Counted from the first letter of the stretch, positions 8,522 through 17,662 are shown. The stretch is 64,000 nucleotides of DNA from Fusibacter_A sp965140735 (GCA_965140735.1 OZ223306.1:558001-622000), one strand, 5' to 3'. The notes: a model not told the origin generated them from the sequence alone. Program-made: numbers and translations.

Positions 8522-9442
8522 GTGGGAAGTTTAAGAATATTAGCAAATGATGGCATGGACAAAATTGCTGTAGATGCACTTGTCAAAGATGGAAACGTTG
8601 TTGATACCAATCATTATGATGGTGATGCTTTGGTTGAAAAGATGAGAAATTCGGATGTAATTATCGTTAGGTCAGCAACAAAGATTCGTAAAGCGTTAAT
8701 AGATCAAGTTAAAGGTAGCGACTTAAAGCTTATGATTAGAGCAGGGGTGGGCATCGATAATATCGATCATGTCTATGCTCAAGAAAATGGTTTTACAGTA
8801 AAAAATACACCGAATTCAAGTAGCGCTGCAGTTGCTGAACTTGCAATTGGTCATATATTTGCACTTTCACGTCATATTCATGTTGCAAATGTAACGATGA
8901 AAAAAGGTGAATGGAACAAAAAACATTACAAAGGTACAGAAATAAACGGCAAAGTGTTAGGTTTAGTGGGTATGGGCCGAATTTCACATGAAGTTGCTGT
9001 TAGAGCTATAGCACTTGGAATGACTGTGGTATATACAGATTTAGTTAGTAAACCAGATAAGTACCCAGATCTAGAATACTTGTCATTAGAGGAACTTCTA
9101 AAACGATCAGATTATATATCGTTACACATTCCTTTTGACAAGACTAAAGGTGCAACTATTAAGAAAGAACAATTTGAGTTAATGAAAGATGGCGTTTATC
9201 TAATTAACACTGCTCGCGGCGGCGTTATCGATGAAAAAGCGCTGTTAGAAGCACTCAATAGTGGAAAAGTAGCTGGTGCAGGGATTGATGTTTTTGAAGA
9301 AGAGCCAACTCTAAATCAAGCATTAGTAGATCATCCAAGAGTTTCTTGTACGCCTCATATTGGGGCTTCTACTTCAGAAGCTCAAGAACGTATTGGCTTG
9401 GAAACGATAGATGTTATCAATAGCTTTTTTAATATAAAATAA
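8522..9442 (+). CDS. serA: D-3-phosphoglycerate dehydrogenase, short form
   Basis: It oxidises 3-phosphoglycerate to 3-phosphohydroxypyruvate, the first committed step of serine synthesis. The 306-residue protein has the NAD-binding segment GLVGMGRISHEVA (about residues 148-160) and the catalytic segments NTARGGVIDEKAL and CTPHIGAST. It stops after the catalytic and NAD domains, so the ACT or intervening domains that give serine feedback in longer SerA proteins are absent. The start is GTG at 8522, eight bases after AGGAGG. The neighbouring aminotransferase and DUF1015 genes support a serine operon. Confidence 0.92.
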   Translation: MGSLRILANDGMDKIAVDALVKDGNVVDTNHYDGDALVEKMRNSDVIIVRSATKIRKALIDQVKGSDLKLMIRAGVGIDNIDHVYAQENGFTVKNTPNSSSAAVAELAIGHIFALSRHIHVANVTMKKGEWNKKHYKGTEINGKVLGLVGMGRISHEVAVRAIALGMTVVYTDLVSKPDKYPDLEYLSLEELLKRSDYISLHIPFDKTKGATIKKEQFELMKDGVYLINTARGGVIDEKALLEALNSGKVAGAGIDVFEEEPTLNQALVDHPRVSCTPHIGASTSEAQERIGLETIDVINSFFNIK

Positions 9443-9458
9443 ATTTGGAGGTACTAGA

Positions 9459-10706
9459 GTGGCAGTTGTTAAACCGTTTAAAGGCATAACACCAAAGAAA
9501 GAGTTAGCTTCAGAGGTAGCTTCTTTACCTTATGATGTCATGAACAGAGCAGAAGCAAAAGAAATGGCAGGCGATAATCAATTTTCATTCTTACACATTG
9601 TAAGATCAGAGATCGATTTACCTGAAGTTGAAAATGCATATGATCCAATTGTATACGAAACTGCACGTAAAAACTTAGATCGTTTTATCGCTGAGGGCAC
9701 ACTAGAGACTGAAGAACAACCGATTTATTATATATACAGACAAATTATGAATGGCAGAGTCCAAACAGGTTTGGTTGGTTGTACATCAATTGATGATTAT
9801 ATGAATAATGTGATCAAAAAACATGAATTTACACGACCAGCTAAAGAAGTCGATCGTATCAATAACTTTGATCACTGTGATGCGAATACGGCGCCAATTT
9901 TCTTAGCTTACAGAAAAAATGATGAGATCAATCAAATTGTGAATAATTGGATTAAGTTCCATATGCCTGTATATGACTTCACAAGTGAAGATGATATTAC
10001 GCATATCGTTTGGAAATTAGATGATTTATCATTGGTAGGTAGAATTTCTGAAATATTTGATGGTATTGATTATCTTTATATTGCGGATGGACATCATAGA
10101 TCGGCGTCATCTGTAAAAGTAGGGCTAAAACGAAGAGAGCAGTATCCTGATTATGACGGTACAGAAGAATTTAATTTCTTTATGTCTGTTATTTTCCCAG
10201 ATGAAGACTTGTTCATTATGGATTATAATAGAGTGGTTAAAGATTTAAATGGTCACACACAAGATGAATTTATGAAGCTTGTAAAAGATAAATTTGATGT
10301 TGAAAAAGTGGAGCAAGAAGAGCCTTATAAGCCTATGAATAGAGCAACTTTTGGTATGTTCATAGACAACGCTTGGTACAAATTAACAGCTCATAAAGGG
10401 ACCTATGACGAGACTGATCCGGTAGATAGACTTGATGTTTCTATTCTTCAAAAAAATCTTTTAGGGCCAATTTTAGGCATTGATGATCCGAGAACTAACA
10501 ATAGAATTGATTTTGTTGGGGGTATCAGAGGCTTGAAAGAACTTGAGAAAAGAGTGTCCAATGATTTTGCTGTTGCATTCTCAATGTATCCAACGACTAT
10601 GGATGACTTAATCGATATCGCAAACGCAGGTGAAGTGATGCCGCCAAAATCAACTTGGTTTGAACCAAAATTGAGAAGTGGATTGTTTGTACACCGATTA
10701 TTTTAG
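9459..10706 (+). CDS. DUF1015 family protein
   Basis: A 415-residue protein with the DUF1015 N-terminus (VVKPFKGITPKKE, SLPYDVMNRAEA) and a conserved ADGHHRSASS motif at residues 209-218. That motif resembles the DGHHR/GxxR loops of the ParB/sulfiredoxin-like fold, in which ADP-dependent serine kinases are known. The family is repeatedly found with serA and serC in Clostridia, but its reaction is not established to my knowledge. A role in the missing phosphoserine-to-serine step, or in serine phosphorylation, is inference. The GTG start has TTTGGAGG upstream, 16 bases after serA. Confidence 0.9.
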   Translation: MAVVKPFKGITPKKELASEVASLPYDVMNRAEAKEMAGDNQFSFLHIVRSEIDLPEVENAYDPIVYETARKNLDRFIAEGTLETEEQPIYYIYRQIMNGRVQTGLVGCTSIDDYMNNVIKKHEFTRPAKEVDRINNFDHCDANTAPIFLAYRKNDEINQIVNNWIKFHMPVYDFTSEDDITHIVWKLDDLSLVGRISEIFDGIDYLYIADGHHRSASSVKVGLKRREQYPDYDGTEEFNFFMSVIFPDEDLFIMDYNRVVKDLNGHTQDEFMKLVKDKFDVEKVEQEEPYKPMNRATFGMFIDNAWYKLTAHKGTYDETDPVDRLDVSILQKNLLGPILGIDDPRTNNRIDFVGGIRGLKELEKRVSNDFAVAFSMYPTTMDDLIDIANAGEVMPPKSTWFEPKLRSGLFVHRLF

Positions 10707-10718
10707 AAGATAAATTTT

Positions 10719-10770
10719 AAAGGGTAACACTTAGATGAATTCAATTCATTTAAGTGCTACCCTTTTTTTT
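10719..10770. terminator. Bidirectional terminator between DUF1015 and the glutamine synthetase gene
   Basis: AAAGGGTA and CACTTA pair with TAAGTG and TACCCTTT around an AT-rich loop, with A residues on one side and eight T residues on the other. It serves the two convergent genes. Confidence 0.85.
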
Positions 10771-10831
10771 ATCAATTTTAAAATTTATAAAAAATTTGTA
10801 TTTGTGTCCTAGCAAGTAACCTTATCGTTGA

Positions 10832-12739
10832 TTATTCAAGGATGATAAGATTTCTTTTGTAATCTAGATAAAGTTTTGTAAGAAGTGTCATTGAATCGTT
10901 CATTTCAATTTGAAGATCTGAAGCTGTTTGGAAATCGTTAGAATCAAGTGCTTCTCTAATTCTAGTGAAGAGCGACTTCGCTGATAGAGAATCTTTCATC
11001 AAGAAAGTTTTTAACGACTTGATTTTTTCCCAGTTCACAACATCAAGATCAGAAATTTCATCGCTACCATGTAACTTTTTAAAACGTCTGATGGTGTTTA
11101 TGTTAGTAGGAATGAGTCTTTCTTTTAATTCGATTGACCATTCAGATAACATGAAAGATCTGTAAGAAGTAATTATTTTTGGTGTGAATACATCATTAGA
11201 AGTTAATAATGCAACTTTATCCGTATATTTGTCAAAGGCAATTAAATTTTCATAGACTGTTTTAGGAGGAATACCAAACATTGCATCTCTCTCTTCAGCT
11301 GTGAAATCATCAAAGACATCTTCTTCGCTTCTGTAAGCTCTGTTTTTATCAAAGTAGTAATGATCTTCTCCGCACGCTTTGCTAAATCCTGCCTCAACAT
11401 CGCTTAAGCTTAGTTTAGAGTCAAGTGTTGCTTTGATACCATCAAGACCAGCTTGGCAAACAGCGGCTAATAAGAGGTATGTGTTAGAGTTTGGATTTGG
11501 TGCTCTGAGTTCAAAACGTGTTGCATATCGACTATTCATATCTCTAACAAGGCCAGCAAGTACTGTTCTGTTACGAGAAGGAACTTCAGGACTATGGCCT
11601 AAAGATGAAACGATACAAACAGGTGCTTCAAAACCAGGTTTAAGTCTATTTAAACTGTCATTAGTAGAAGAAACAAAAGGATTGATTACTTCGTAATTTT
11701 TAAGAAGTCCCATTAATACACCGTAACCAATTTTGCTCATGAAATGTTCAGTCATTACTTTAGGTGTAAATAAGTTTACTGTTTTTCCGTTTTTAAGAAC
11801 AACTGCTGCTCCGATATGGTGATGTTCACCACTACCAGCAACGCCTTCAAGTGGTTTTGCTTGGAATGTAACGCTTAATCCATTTTTTTCAAAGACATCT
11901 TTAATGATATTTTTTGCAATTAATTCTTTATCTGCAGCAAGTAAGGTTTTATCGTATTTCCAGTCGATTTCAAGTTGCTCCATAACATGTGTGAAAACAT
12001 TTGTACCTGCCAATTTTGAAGCAACACCACCAACTTCTTTATGCCCCATTTCAGGTTCATATCCGTAGTATTCAAGCATCTCAAGTGATTGTTCAAGAGC
12101 TGTTCTTACTTGACCATAAGTTCTCTTCCAGTATTGTTCTTTTAAGTTTTGTGATGCAGCTAATTTCTCGATATCAGTTTTAGTATCAGGTGTTTTTACC
12201 CAAAATTCTAATTCAGTTGCACTTGTCAATACAACATCATCGATATCATCTGCACTTGTAATCTCAGGGTATTCTTCTAATAATTCAGGATATCCACTAA
12301 ATAATGCAATGATTTCTGTTTTGAAATTTGAAACAGCATTTTTTAAGACGCTTCTTGAACAAACTTCTTTTTCATCATGAACTAAAAAAGCTGGAATTAA
12401 TAAAGTACCAACTGGCATACCTTCAGCAGTTAAATTGCTAAAATTATAGTCGATGATCCAATTAGCAGATAAATCAGGGATTAAATCTACTTTTGCATTG
12501 TTGATTGTTGCGATTTCAGGTAAATAAACGGAAGATCCATCAGTTTGGATACCGTTCTTTAAAAAGCTATCAACGTCGTCTAGTAATTGACTAACAGGTA
12601 CTTTTTCGTCTGTGTGATTGTTACCGAAGTCAACTGCTATTAAAGATACGAACTGAATTTCTGAGTGCTCCTTCAATAATGCAGATAATTTATCTTTTGT
12701 TTTGTCTTCAGCTTTAATGATATAAAGCAAGTCTTTCAT
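10832..12739 (-). CDS. Glutamine synthetase family protein, long divergent form
   Basis: The 635-residue protein carries the glutamine synthetase catalytic core: an ELEFWVKTPD metal-site strand near residue 190, the GSGEHHHIG motif near residue 305, and the glutamate/ATP-site segment ELRAPNPNSNTYLLLAA near residue 410. It is longer than type I enzymes (about 445) and shorter than type III (about 700), with a helical C-terminal extension of some 150 residues. It probably makes glutamine from glutamate and ammonia, but a related ligation is possible. The start at 12739 follows AGGAGGATTTT; an upstream in-frame ATG at 12793 has no ribosome site. It is a single-gene unit ending at a shared terminator. 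Confidence 0.85.
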   Translation of the reverse strand: MKDLLYIIKAEDKTKDKLSALLKEHSEIQFVSLIAVDFGNNHTDEKVPVSQLLDDVDSFLKNGIQTDGSSVYLPEIATINNAKVDLIPDLSANWIIDYNFSNLTAEGMPVGTLLIPAFLVHDEKEVCSRSVLKNAVSNFKTEIIALFSGYPELLEEYPEITSADDIDDVVLTSATELEFWVKTPDTKTDIEKLAASQNLKEQYWKRTYGQVRTALEQSLEMLEYYGYEPEMGHKEVGGVASKLAGTNVFTHVMEQLEIDWKYDKTLLAADKELIAKNIIKDVFEKNGLSVTFQAKPLEGVAGSGEHHHIGAAVVLKNGKTVNLFTPKVMTEHFMSKIGYGVLMGLLKNYEVINPFVSSTNDSLNRLKPGFEAPVCIVSSLGHSPEVPSRNRTVLAGLVRDMNSRYATRFELRAPNPNSNTYLLLAAVCQAGLDGIKATLDSKLSLSDVEAGFSKACGEDHYYFDKNRAYRSEEDVFDDFTAEERDAMFGIPPKTVYENLIAFDKYTDKVALLTSNDVFTPKIITSYRSFMLSEWSIELKERLIPTNINTIRRFKKLHGSDEISDLDVVNWEKIKSLKTFLMKDSLSAKSLFTRIREALDSNDFQTASDLQIEMNDSMTLLTKLYLDYKRNLIILE

Positions 12740-13285
12740 AAAATCCTCCTTGTTGGTTCTGACACCTTGATATAATGAATTATTATAACACAAGAGAGAA
12801 AAATGTAAAGATTTATTTTCTGCTATAAAGACACGTAAATGTTGTATTATAATTGGTACAAGAGAGTATTATGTAAAATTAATATTATAAAAAAGGGTTG
12901 AATGTTCGTGTATTTGATGTTTATACTTTGTCTAAAAAAGCTAGATGTAAAAGTATTTGAATGTATAGGAGCTACAATTCAAGAATCTTAAAAGTATAGA
13001 GATGCTGTAAATATAGCCGATTTATAACTTTAGAAAAAGCAATTTCGGGTTGTTAAAATATTATTAATATTGAAAGAGTAACTTTATACTTTAAACCATA
13101 ATATTCGGATTCCATAGAAGCGGTGAGAAGAATTGTATAAAATACTCTACATTGCTCTTGTACGGGAAATTTACTTTAGTTTTTCTTTCGTTATAAGACT
13201 GTTCAGTGAAAATGATTTTATGGTATAATCTAGATAGTATTTTTATAGAGATTATTAGTAATGAGATAGAGGACGAGGGGACACT
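12740..13285. other. Non-coding gap between divergent genes
   Basis: This 546-base AT-rich stretch contains the leader of the glutamine synthetase gene on one side and an extended -10 promoter for the threonine aldolase on the other. I found no coding region longer than about 30 codons with a ribosome site and no clear RNA structure in its middle. Confidence 0.6.
13221..13229 (+). promoter_or_regulatory. Extended -10 promoter of the threonine aldolase gene
   Basis: TGG-TATAAT (TGnTATAAT) lies 57 bases before the start codon. Only a weak -35 (GTTCAG region) is present, as is usual for extended -10 promoters. Confidence 0.6.
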
Positions 13286-14302
13286 ATGAAATATTTTGAT
13301 TTTAGAAGTGATACAGTAACGCAACCTACAGACCGCATGAGAGAAATGATGGCAAAGGCAATTGTTGGTGACGATGTTTATGAAGATGATCCAACTGTAA
13401 AAGCATTAGAAAGCCAAAGTGCTGAATTACTTGGAAAAGAGTCTGCATTGTTCGTACCAAGTGGTACTTTTGGAAATCAACTTGCCATTTTAACACATAC
13501 TAAAAGAGGCGATGAGGTCATTTTAGGACATGATTGTCATATCATGATGCACGAAGTAGGAGCTGCTGCGGTTATTTCTGGTGTTCAGCTTAGACAAGTT
13601 AGGACGAATAATGGTAACATGAGTGTTGATGCAATAAAAAACATGATAAGAGAAGCGGACATTCATTATCCAGATACTGGTCTTATATGTGTTGAAAATG
13701 CACATTCATGTGGATCAGCTATCAGCATAAAACAAATGGCTGGAATTTATGATTTAGCTCAGAGGCATCATATCCCTGTACATTTAGACGGCGCGAGAAT
13801 TTTTAATGCAGCTAAAGCGCTAGATGTAGCTCCAAAAGAAATTGCTGCTTGTTCTGATTCTGTTATGTTTTGTTTAAGCAAAGGGTTATGTGCACCAGTG
13901 GGCTCAATGCTCGTGGGTTCTAAAGTTTTTATTGATAAGGCTCGGAAGATGAGAAAGCTTATGGGTGGTGGCTTAAGACAAGTTGGGTTTTTAGCTGCGG
14001 CTGGTATAGTTGCTCTGGAAGATATGATAGATCATTTGGCTGTAGATCATGAAAATGCGAAATACCTTGCAGAGAAATTAAGTGAAATTGATAAAGTTGA
14101 GGTGCTGGATAATCGTCTGGACATCAATATGGTATTCGTGAAATTCAATTGTTCACTTGATGATCAGTTTATTCGTGAACTTGATGAGAAAGGGCTTAAA
14201 ATTAATGGGCCTGAAAATGGCGAATATAGATTTGTGACCAATTATTGGATTGATAAAGAGGCAATTGATCTCCTCGTTAAAGCGATTAAAAATTACATTT
14301 AG
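13286..14302 (+). CDS. ltaE: Low-specificity L-threonine aldolase
   Basis: It cleaves threonine or allo-threonine to glycine and acetaldehyde using PLP. The 338-residue protein starts with the family signature FDFRSDTVTQPTDRMREMM; the PLP lysine is Lys199 (CLSKGLCAPVGS), the pyridine-binding aspartate is Asp168 (HLDGAR), and a GHDCH histidine lies at residue 85. Length is typical. The ATG follows GAGGGGAC. Together with the SDR threonine dehydrogenase at 2.2 kb and serA at 8.5 kb it points to active glycine/serine/threonine metabolism. A gene of unknown function follows 9 bases later. Confidence 0.93.
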   Translation: MKYFDFRSDTVTQPTDRMREMMAKAIVGDDVYEDDPTVKALESQSAELLGKESALFVPSGTFGNQLAILTHTKRGDEVILGHDCHIMMHEVGAAAVISGVQLRQVRTNNGNMSVDAIKNMIREADIHYPDTGLICVENAHSCGSAISIKQMAGIYDLAQRHHIPVHLDGARIFNAAKALDVAPKEIAACSDSVMFCLSKGLCAPVGSMLVGSKVFIDKARKMRKLMGGGLRQVGFLAAAGIVALEDMIDHLAVDHENAKYLAEKLSEIDKVEVLDNRLDINMVFVKFNCSLDDQFIRELDEKGLKINGPENGEYRFVTNYWIDKEAIDLLVKAIKNYI

Positions 14303-14311
14303 GGGGACGCG

Positions 14312-14899
14312 ATGAATTATAATATAGAAGATCTCAAAGAAGCTGTTGGCCGACTTGAAGATGCTTTGATTTCACATGAAACAGAAGACGTGGACATGTA
14401 TGTAAGGCTGATTAAAAACATTTCAAGTCAGATTAAAACAGATTATTGGTCAACTCATGTGAAAGAAGATGAGATTGTTATCCAACCGGTAACACGTACT
14501 AATAACGATTACAAAATAATTAATACAATTGAGTTTTTATATAAACCCATGCATTTTGTGAATGTATATGAGGGCAATGAGATTGAGTACTTTGCAAAAG
14601 AAAGATCAGAAGAATTACTTGAATCAGGTGCAATGGAAAGTCACAATGAATTTTGGTCGGCTCATGAAATTATATATGGAAATGTCTATGGTTCTTTGCC
14701 ATTAGAGCTTTTAGGACCTGAAAACATTTCAAAACTTTTAAGATGTGGTTGGAAAAAAGTAAACGTTGATATCGTTGAATTTTTAAAATCAGTTGAAGAA
14801 GAACGCATTAGAGAAATTGCGTCTTACAAATATAGACATTATATTATTATTAAAGAATTGGAAACAGGTTCGTATTTATTACTGAGATATAATTTTTGA
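14312..14899 (+). CDS. Hypothetical protein in the threonine aldolase operon
   Basis: I do not recognise this 195-residue soluble, acidic protein. It has no signal peptide or membrane segment and looks mixed alpha/beta, with a helical first third (EDLKEAVGRLEDAL) and a beta-rich end (HYIIIKELETGSYLLLRYNF). It starts 9 bases after ltaE with a GGGGGAC ribosome site and lies 15 bases before the RluA-type gene, so the three form one transcription unit. Codon use resembles its neighbours, supporting a real gene. Confidence 0.75.
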   Translation: MNYNIEDLKEAVGRLEDALISHETEDVDMYVRLIKNISSQIKTDYWSTHVKEDEIVIQPVTRTNNDYKIINTIEFLYKPMHFVNVYEGNEIEYFAKERSEELLESGAMESHNEFWSAHEIIYGNVYGSLPLELLGPENISKLLRCGWKKVNVDIVEFLKSVEEERIREIASYKYRHYIIIKELETGSYLLLRYNF

Positions 14900-14914
14900 A
14901 ATTAAAGGAGCATC

Positions 14915-15823
14915 ATGTTTATAAACGATGAAACACTGAAACTTGAATATCAAGTGGAAGCAAAGGAAGTTGGTTTGAAAGTAATAGACGTTGTGGCATC
15001 TTGTATGCATATTTCCAGCCGACTCATAAGAAAATGTAAAAGTAATCACAATATATTTCTTAATGAAGAAAAGACATCTGTAAATAAGATCGTAGACGAG
15101 GGAGACATCATCACCTTGATGCTTGATCACGATGAAAATACATTTGAACCAAACCCGATAGAAATCAATATAGCTTTTGAAAATGCAGATATGATGGCCA
15201 TCAATAAACCGCCTTTCTTGGTGGTTCATCCCACAAAAGGACATCCCGAAGGGACACTTGCAAACGCGATTTCATATTATCAGTACAAGAGTAATCAGAA
15301 TTTCAAAACACGTTTTATTAACCGTTTAGACCGAGATACATCGGGGATTGTTTTGATTGCCAAAAATGCCTATGCACAACAATTCATTTCAGAACAAATG
15401 CAAAAGGATGAGGTTGATAAAATATATTATGCTGTTGTAAAAGGTGTTGTCAAGCAAGAGTGCGGGACTATAAATGAACCTATAGAGAGAGCAGAAGAAG
15501 GCGATATATTAAGAGTTGTAAGACCAGATGGATTACCTTCAATTACGCATTATGAAGTGGTTGAGCGCTTTAAGGGTTATTCTCTTTTGAGAGTCAAATT
15601 GGAAACAGGTAGAACGCATCAAATTAGAGTGCATCTAGCTCATATAGGTCATGGGATCATTGGAGATCACTTATATGGGACGTTATCAGATTTGATTGAT
15701 AGACAAGCACTTCATTGTTTTGAAATGTCCTTTAAAAAACCACGTGGTAGTGAAGGTGTTGTGGTGAATGCGCCTTTGCCAGAAGATATAAATAAGCTAA
15801 TTGAAACTCTTAGAATCTTGTAA
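14915..15823 (+). CDS. RluA family RNA pseudouridine synthase
   Basis: It isomerises specific uridines in rRNA or tRNA. The 302-residue protein has an N-terminal S4-like RNA-binding region (about residues 15-75) and the RluA core with motif NRLDRDTSG, in which Asp139 is the catalytic aspartate; the usual HRLD histidine is Asn136 here. The motif GRTHQIRVHLAHIGH near residue 235 is also typical. Length fits RluD-like enzymes, but the target uridine cannot be deduced. The stop codon overlaps the -35 element of the following 6S RNA promoter. Confidence 0.92.
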   Translation: MFINDETLKLEYQVEAKEVGLKVIDVVASCMHISSRLIRKCKSNHNIFLNEEKTSVNKIVDEGDIITLMLDHDENTFEPNPIEINIAFENADMMAINKPPFLVVHPTKGHPEGTLANAISYYQYKSNQNFKTRFINRLDRDTSGIVLIAKNAYAQQFISEQMQKDEVDKIYYAVVKGVVKQECGTINEPIERAEEGDILRVVRPDGLPSITHYEVVERFKGYSLLRVKLETGRTHQIRVHLAHIGHGIIGDHLYGTLSDLIDRQALHCFEMSFKKPRGSEGVVVNAPLPEDINKLIETLRIL

Positions 15824-15846
15824 TTTAGAGATGTTCATGTTATAAT
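15818..15846 (+). promoter_or_regulatory. Promoter of the 6S RNA gene
   Basis: TTGTAA (15818-15823), a 17-base spacer and TATAAT (15841-15846) match the sigma-A consensus well. The -35 includes the TAA stop codon of the pseudouridine synthase gene. Transcription should begin near 15853, at the base of the 6S closing stem. Confidence 0.75.
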
Positions 15847-15852
15847 AAGTTA

Positions 15853-16042
15853 AGTGATCTGGGGTGTTGGTTGCCTGATAAATTCAACCACTGTTTAATC
15901 GTAGGGAGAACGTGTTCTACTGCGTATGGCAAGCTGCATTTTGGTAGAAGTCAGAAACAGAAGATAGTCCACCCACCTAGTTGGGGTGTGGTGTGAGATT
16001 TATTGGGTGACGGCATTCTGGACAGTACATAAGATTGGACAT
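15853..16042 (+). ncRNA. ssrS: 6S RNA
   Basis: This approximately 190-base transcript has the hallmarks of 6S RNA, which binds sigma-70/A RNA polymerase by mimicking an open promoter. The 5' segment TCTGGGGTGTT (15858-15868) pairs over all 11 positions, allowing G-U, with GGCATTCTGGA (16012-16022); this is the conserved closing stem (compare CTCTGAGATGTTCGC and GCGGCATCTCGGAG in Escherichia coli). The central part contains AACCACTGTTTAATCGTAGG, as in clostridial 6S RNAs. It has its own promoter and ends at the bidirectional terminator. A covariance search would settle the exact ends. Confidence 0.82.
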
Positions 16043-16074
16043 AAAAAAAAGCGACTATGTCGCTTCTTTTTTTA
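16043..16074. terminator. Bidirectional terminator between 6S RNA and the bactofilin gene
   Basis: AAGCGAC/GTCGCTT with a 3-base loop, flanked by a run of A on the left and T on the right. It overlaps the bactofilin stop codon. Confidence 0.88.
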
Positions 16075-16650
16075 TGCTTTTTTGGTTTGAGATGGATTAT
16101 TGACTTTTACATTATTGTTATTATTATTGTTATTACTGTTGCTGTTGTTGGTATGAGTTGCATTGTTATCGTTTGAGAGTGTATCAGTACTCGATTTATC
16201 ATTTTTGTTTTTATTGGATTGTGTTTTTTTAAAGTCAATAAGGTTGTCGTTAATTTTGTCAATATTGCTTTCAGAAATCATATCATCTACTTCTATGATG
16301 ATTTCTTCTTCTGGATCTACAAAACAATTGCCTTTATAAGTAGCACCTTCTTCTGTATTAAAGCTTTTACAGATGATGTCCCCATTGAGTGATGCTTTTT
16401 GATAGAGGTTAATTTTGCCTTTTGTCTTGGCATTGCCTTCAACGATGCCGTAAATATCTGCATTTATACAGGTCAAGTTGCCATTAATATAAGCGTCTTC
16501 AGTCACAATGATGTTGCCAAGAGACTTAATGTCACCAAGAACTTTACCATCAACACGTATACTGCCTTCACTTTCAATATCCCCTTTAATTATGGAACTT
16601 GGACCGATTATAATATCAAACTTAAATTCGACCTCTTTCTTTGGAAACAT
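16072..16650 (-). CDS. Bactofilin (polymer-forming cytoskeletal protein)
   Basis: Bactofilins form beta-helical filaments that organise cell-wall synthesis or cell shape. Residues 10-110 show the repeating short beta pattern of the family (GDIESEGSIRVDGKVLGDIKS, NGNLTCINADIYGIVEGN, in part). The C-terminal third is disordered and asparagine-rich, with eight consecutive Asn residues near residue 178. It begins 10 bases after the stop of the M23 peptidase gene, the same pairing seen in many bacteria where a bactofilin and a LytM-type peptidase act together. Confidence 0.92.
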   Translation of the reverse strand: MFPKKEVEFKFDIIIGPSSIIKGDIESEGSIRVDGKVLGDIKSLGNIIVTEDAYINGNLTCINADIYGIVEGNAKTKGKINLYQKASLNGDIICKSFNTEEGATYKGNCFVDPEEEIIIEVDDMISESNIDKINDNLIDFKKTQSNKNKNDKSSTDTLSNDNNATHTNNSNSNNNNNNNNVKVNNPSQTKKA

Positions 16651-16660
16651 AATTAACCTC

Positions 16661-17662
16661 CTAGTTTTCTTTTAGTATATTTAATGGATTGATTTGCGTG
16701 CCATTATATCGAACTTCAAAGTGTAGATGTGTACCAGTACTCTTACCAGATGAGCCCATTGCCCCAATTAACTCACCTTTAGTGACTGTGTCGCCTTTAC
16801 TGATTTTGATCTCTTTTAAATGTCCATAGACAGTTTTATAACCATAACCGTGATTTATGATGATGACGTTACCAAAACTACCGTTCCAGCCCGCGAAGAT
16901 GACAACACCATCACCAGCTGCATGAACACTTGTGCCACTTGCATTTGCAAGGTCAATCCCTTTATGATTAGCTGTTTTACCTGTTACAGGGTCTTTTCTA
17001 TATCCAAATTTGGACGTCAAAATACCCTCAGTAGGGTACTGATCAGGTCGACAATCTAGATAATCAATCTGAGATTGAAGGGTAGTGATCAATTCTGAAT
17101 ACGCATTACCTTGATCAAGAATCAGTTTTGATATTTCATCGTTGCTGATAAGTGATTCAGCTTGACTGATTAATACATCTTCTTTGGGTAATTGTATATC
17201 AGATGTCGTGCTAACAAAACGATTAAACGATCGGCTAATAGGTGCATCAATGCTAGAATTCGTTTCCTTGTTAAACATGGCAACGAGTTGTGAAACATTT
17301 TGATTTACAGTGTCCATTTCTTCTAATCTTGAGTTAAAGCAGTTTAGGGTATCTTTTAATGAAGCTTTCAACATTTCAATTTCTTCAAGTTGTTGATCGT
17401 TTATATTTTTAAGTGACAGCAGTTGGTCCTCTTTTATAGTCATGTTTTTATTTAAGGTAGAATTTTGTGTTGTAATAATGGTAGAATGGAATCGAGTACT
17501 TACAGTAGTGGTGAGCAAAGCGATATTAACGAGTATTAGTAGAATTAAAATTGAAAATGCCAGTGCGAGATTAAAATGCCATTGTTTGATGCTTTTTTGT
17601 GATTTTGGAATAATCATAATCGTCACTTTATTCTTTTTAAAATAGGCTTTAATTTTATTCAT
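16661..17662 (-). CDS. M23 family (LytM-type) membrane-anchored peptidase
   Basis: It probably cuts peptidoglycan cross-bridges or serves as a wall-hydrolase regulator outside the membrane. The 333-residue protein has a basic N-terminus, one membrane anchor (about residues 27-50), a coiled coil (about 60-110), and a C-terminal M23 domain with zinc motifs HKGIDL (HxxxD) and THLHFEV (HxH), so it looks active. The start at 17662 follows CGGAGGC; the in-frame upstream codon at 17683 overlaps that site. It is cotranscribed with the bactofilin gene. Confidence 0.92.
   Translation of the reverse strand: MNKIKAYFKKNKVTIMIIPKSQKSIKQWHFNLALAFSILILLILVNIALLTTTVSTRFHSTIITTQNSTLNKNMTIKEDQLLSLKNINDQQLEEIEMLKASLKDTLNCFNSRLEEMDTVNQNVSQLVAMFNKETNSSIDAPISRSFNRFVSTTSDIQLPKEDVLISQAESLISNDEISKLILDQGNAYSELITTLQSQIDYLDCRPDQYPTEGILTSKFGYRKDPVTGKTANHKGIDLANASGTSVHAAGDGVVIFAGWNGSFGNVIIINHGYGYKTVYGHLKEIKISKGDTVTKGELIGAMGSSGKSTGTHLHFEVRYNGTQINPLNILKEN

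Noticed and set aside
12909..12994. GTG-started 27-residue frame in the glutamine synthetase/aldolase gap
   Set aside because: No ribosome binding site and no family; length is within chance for AT-rich DNA.
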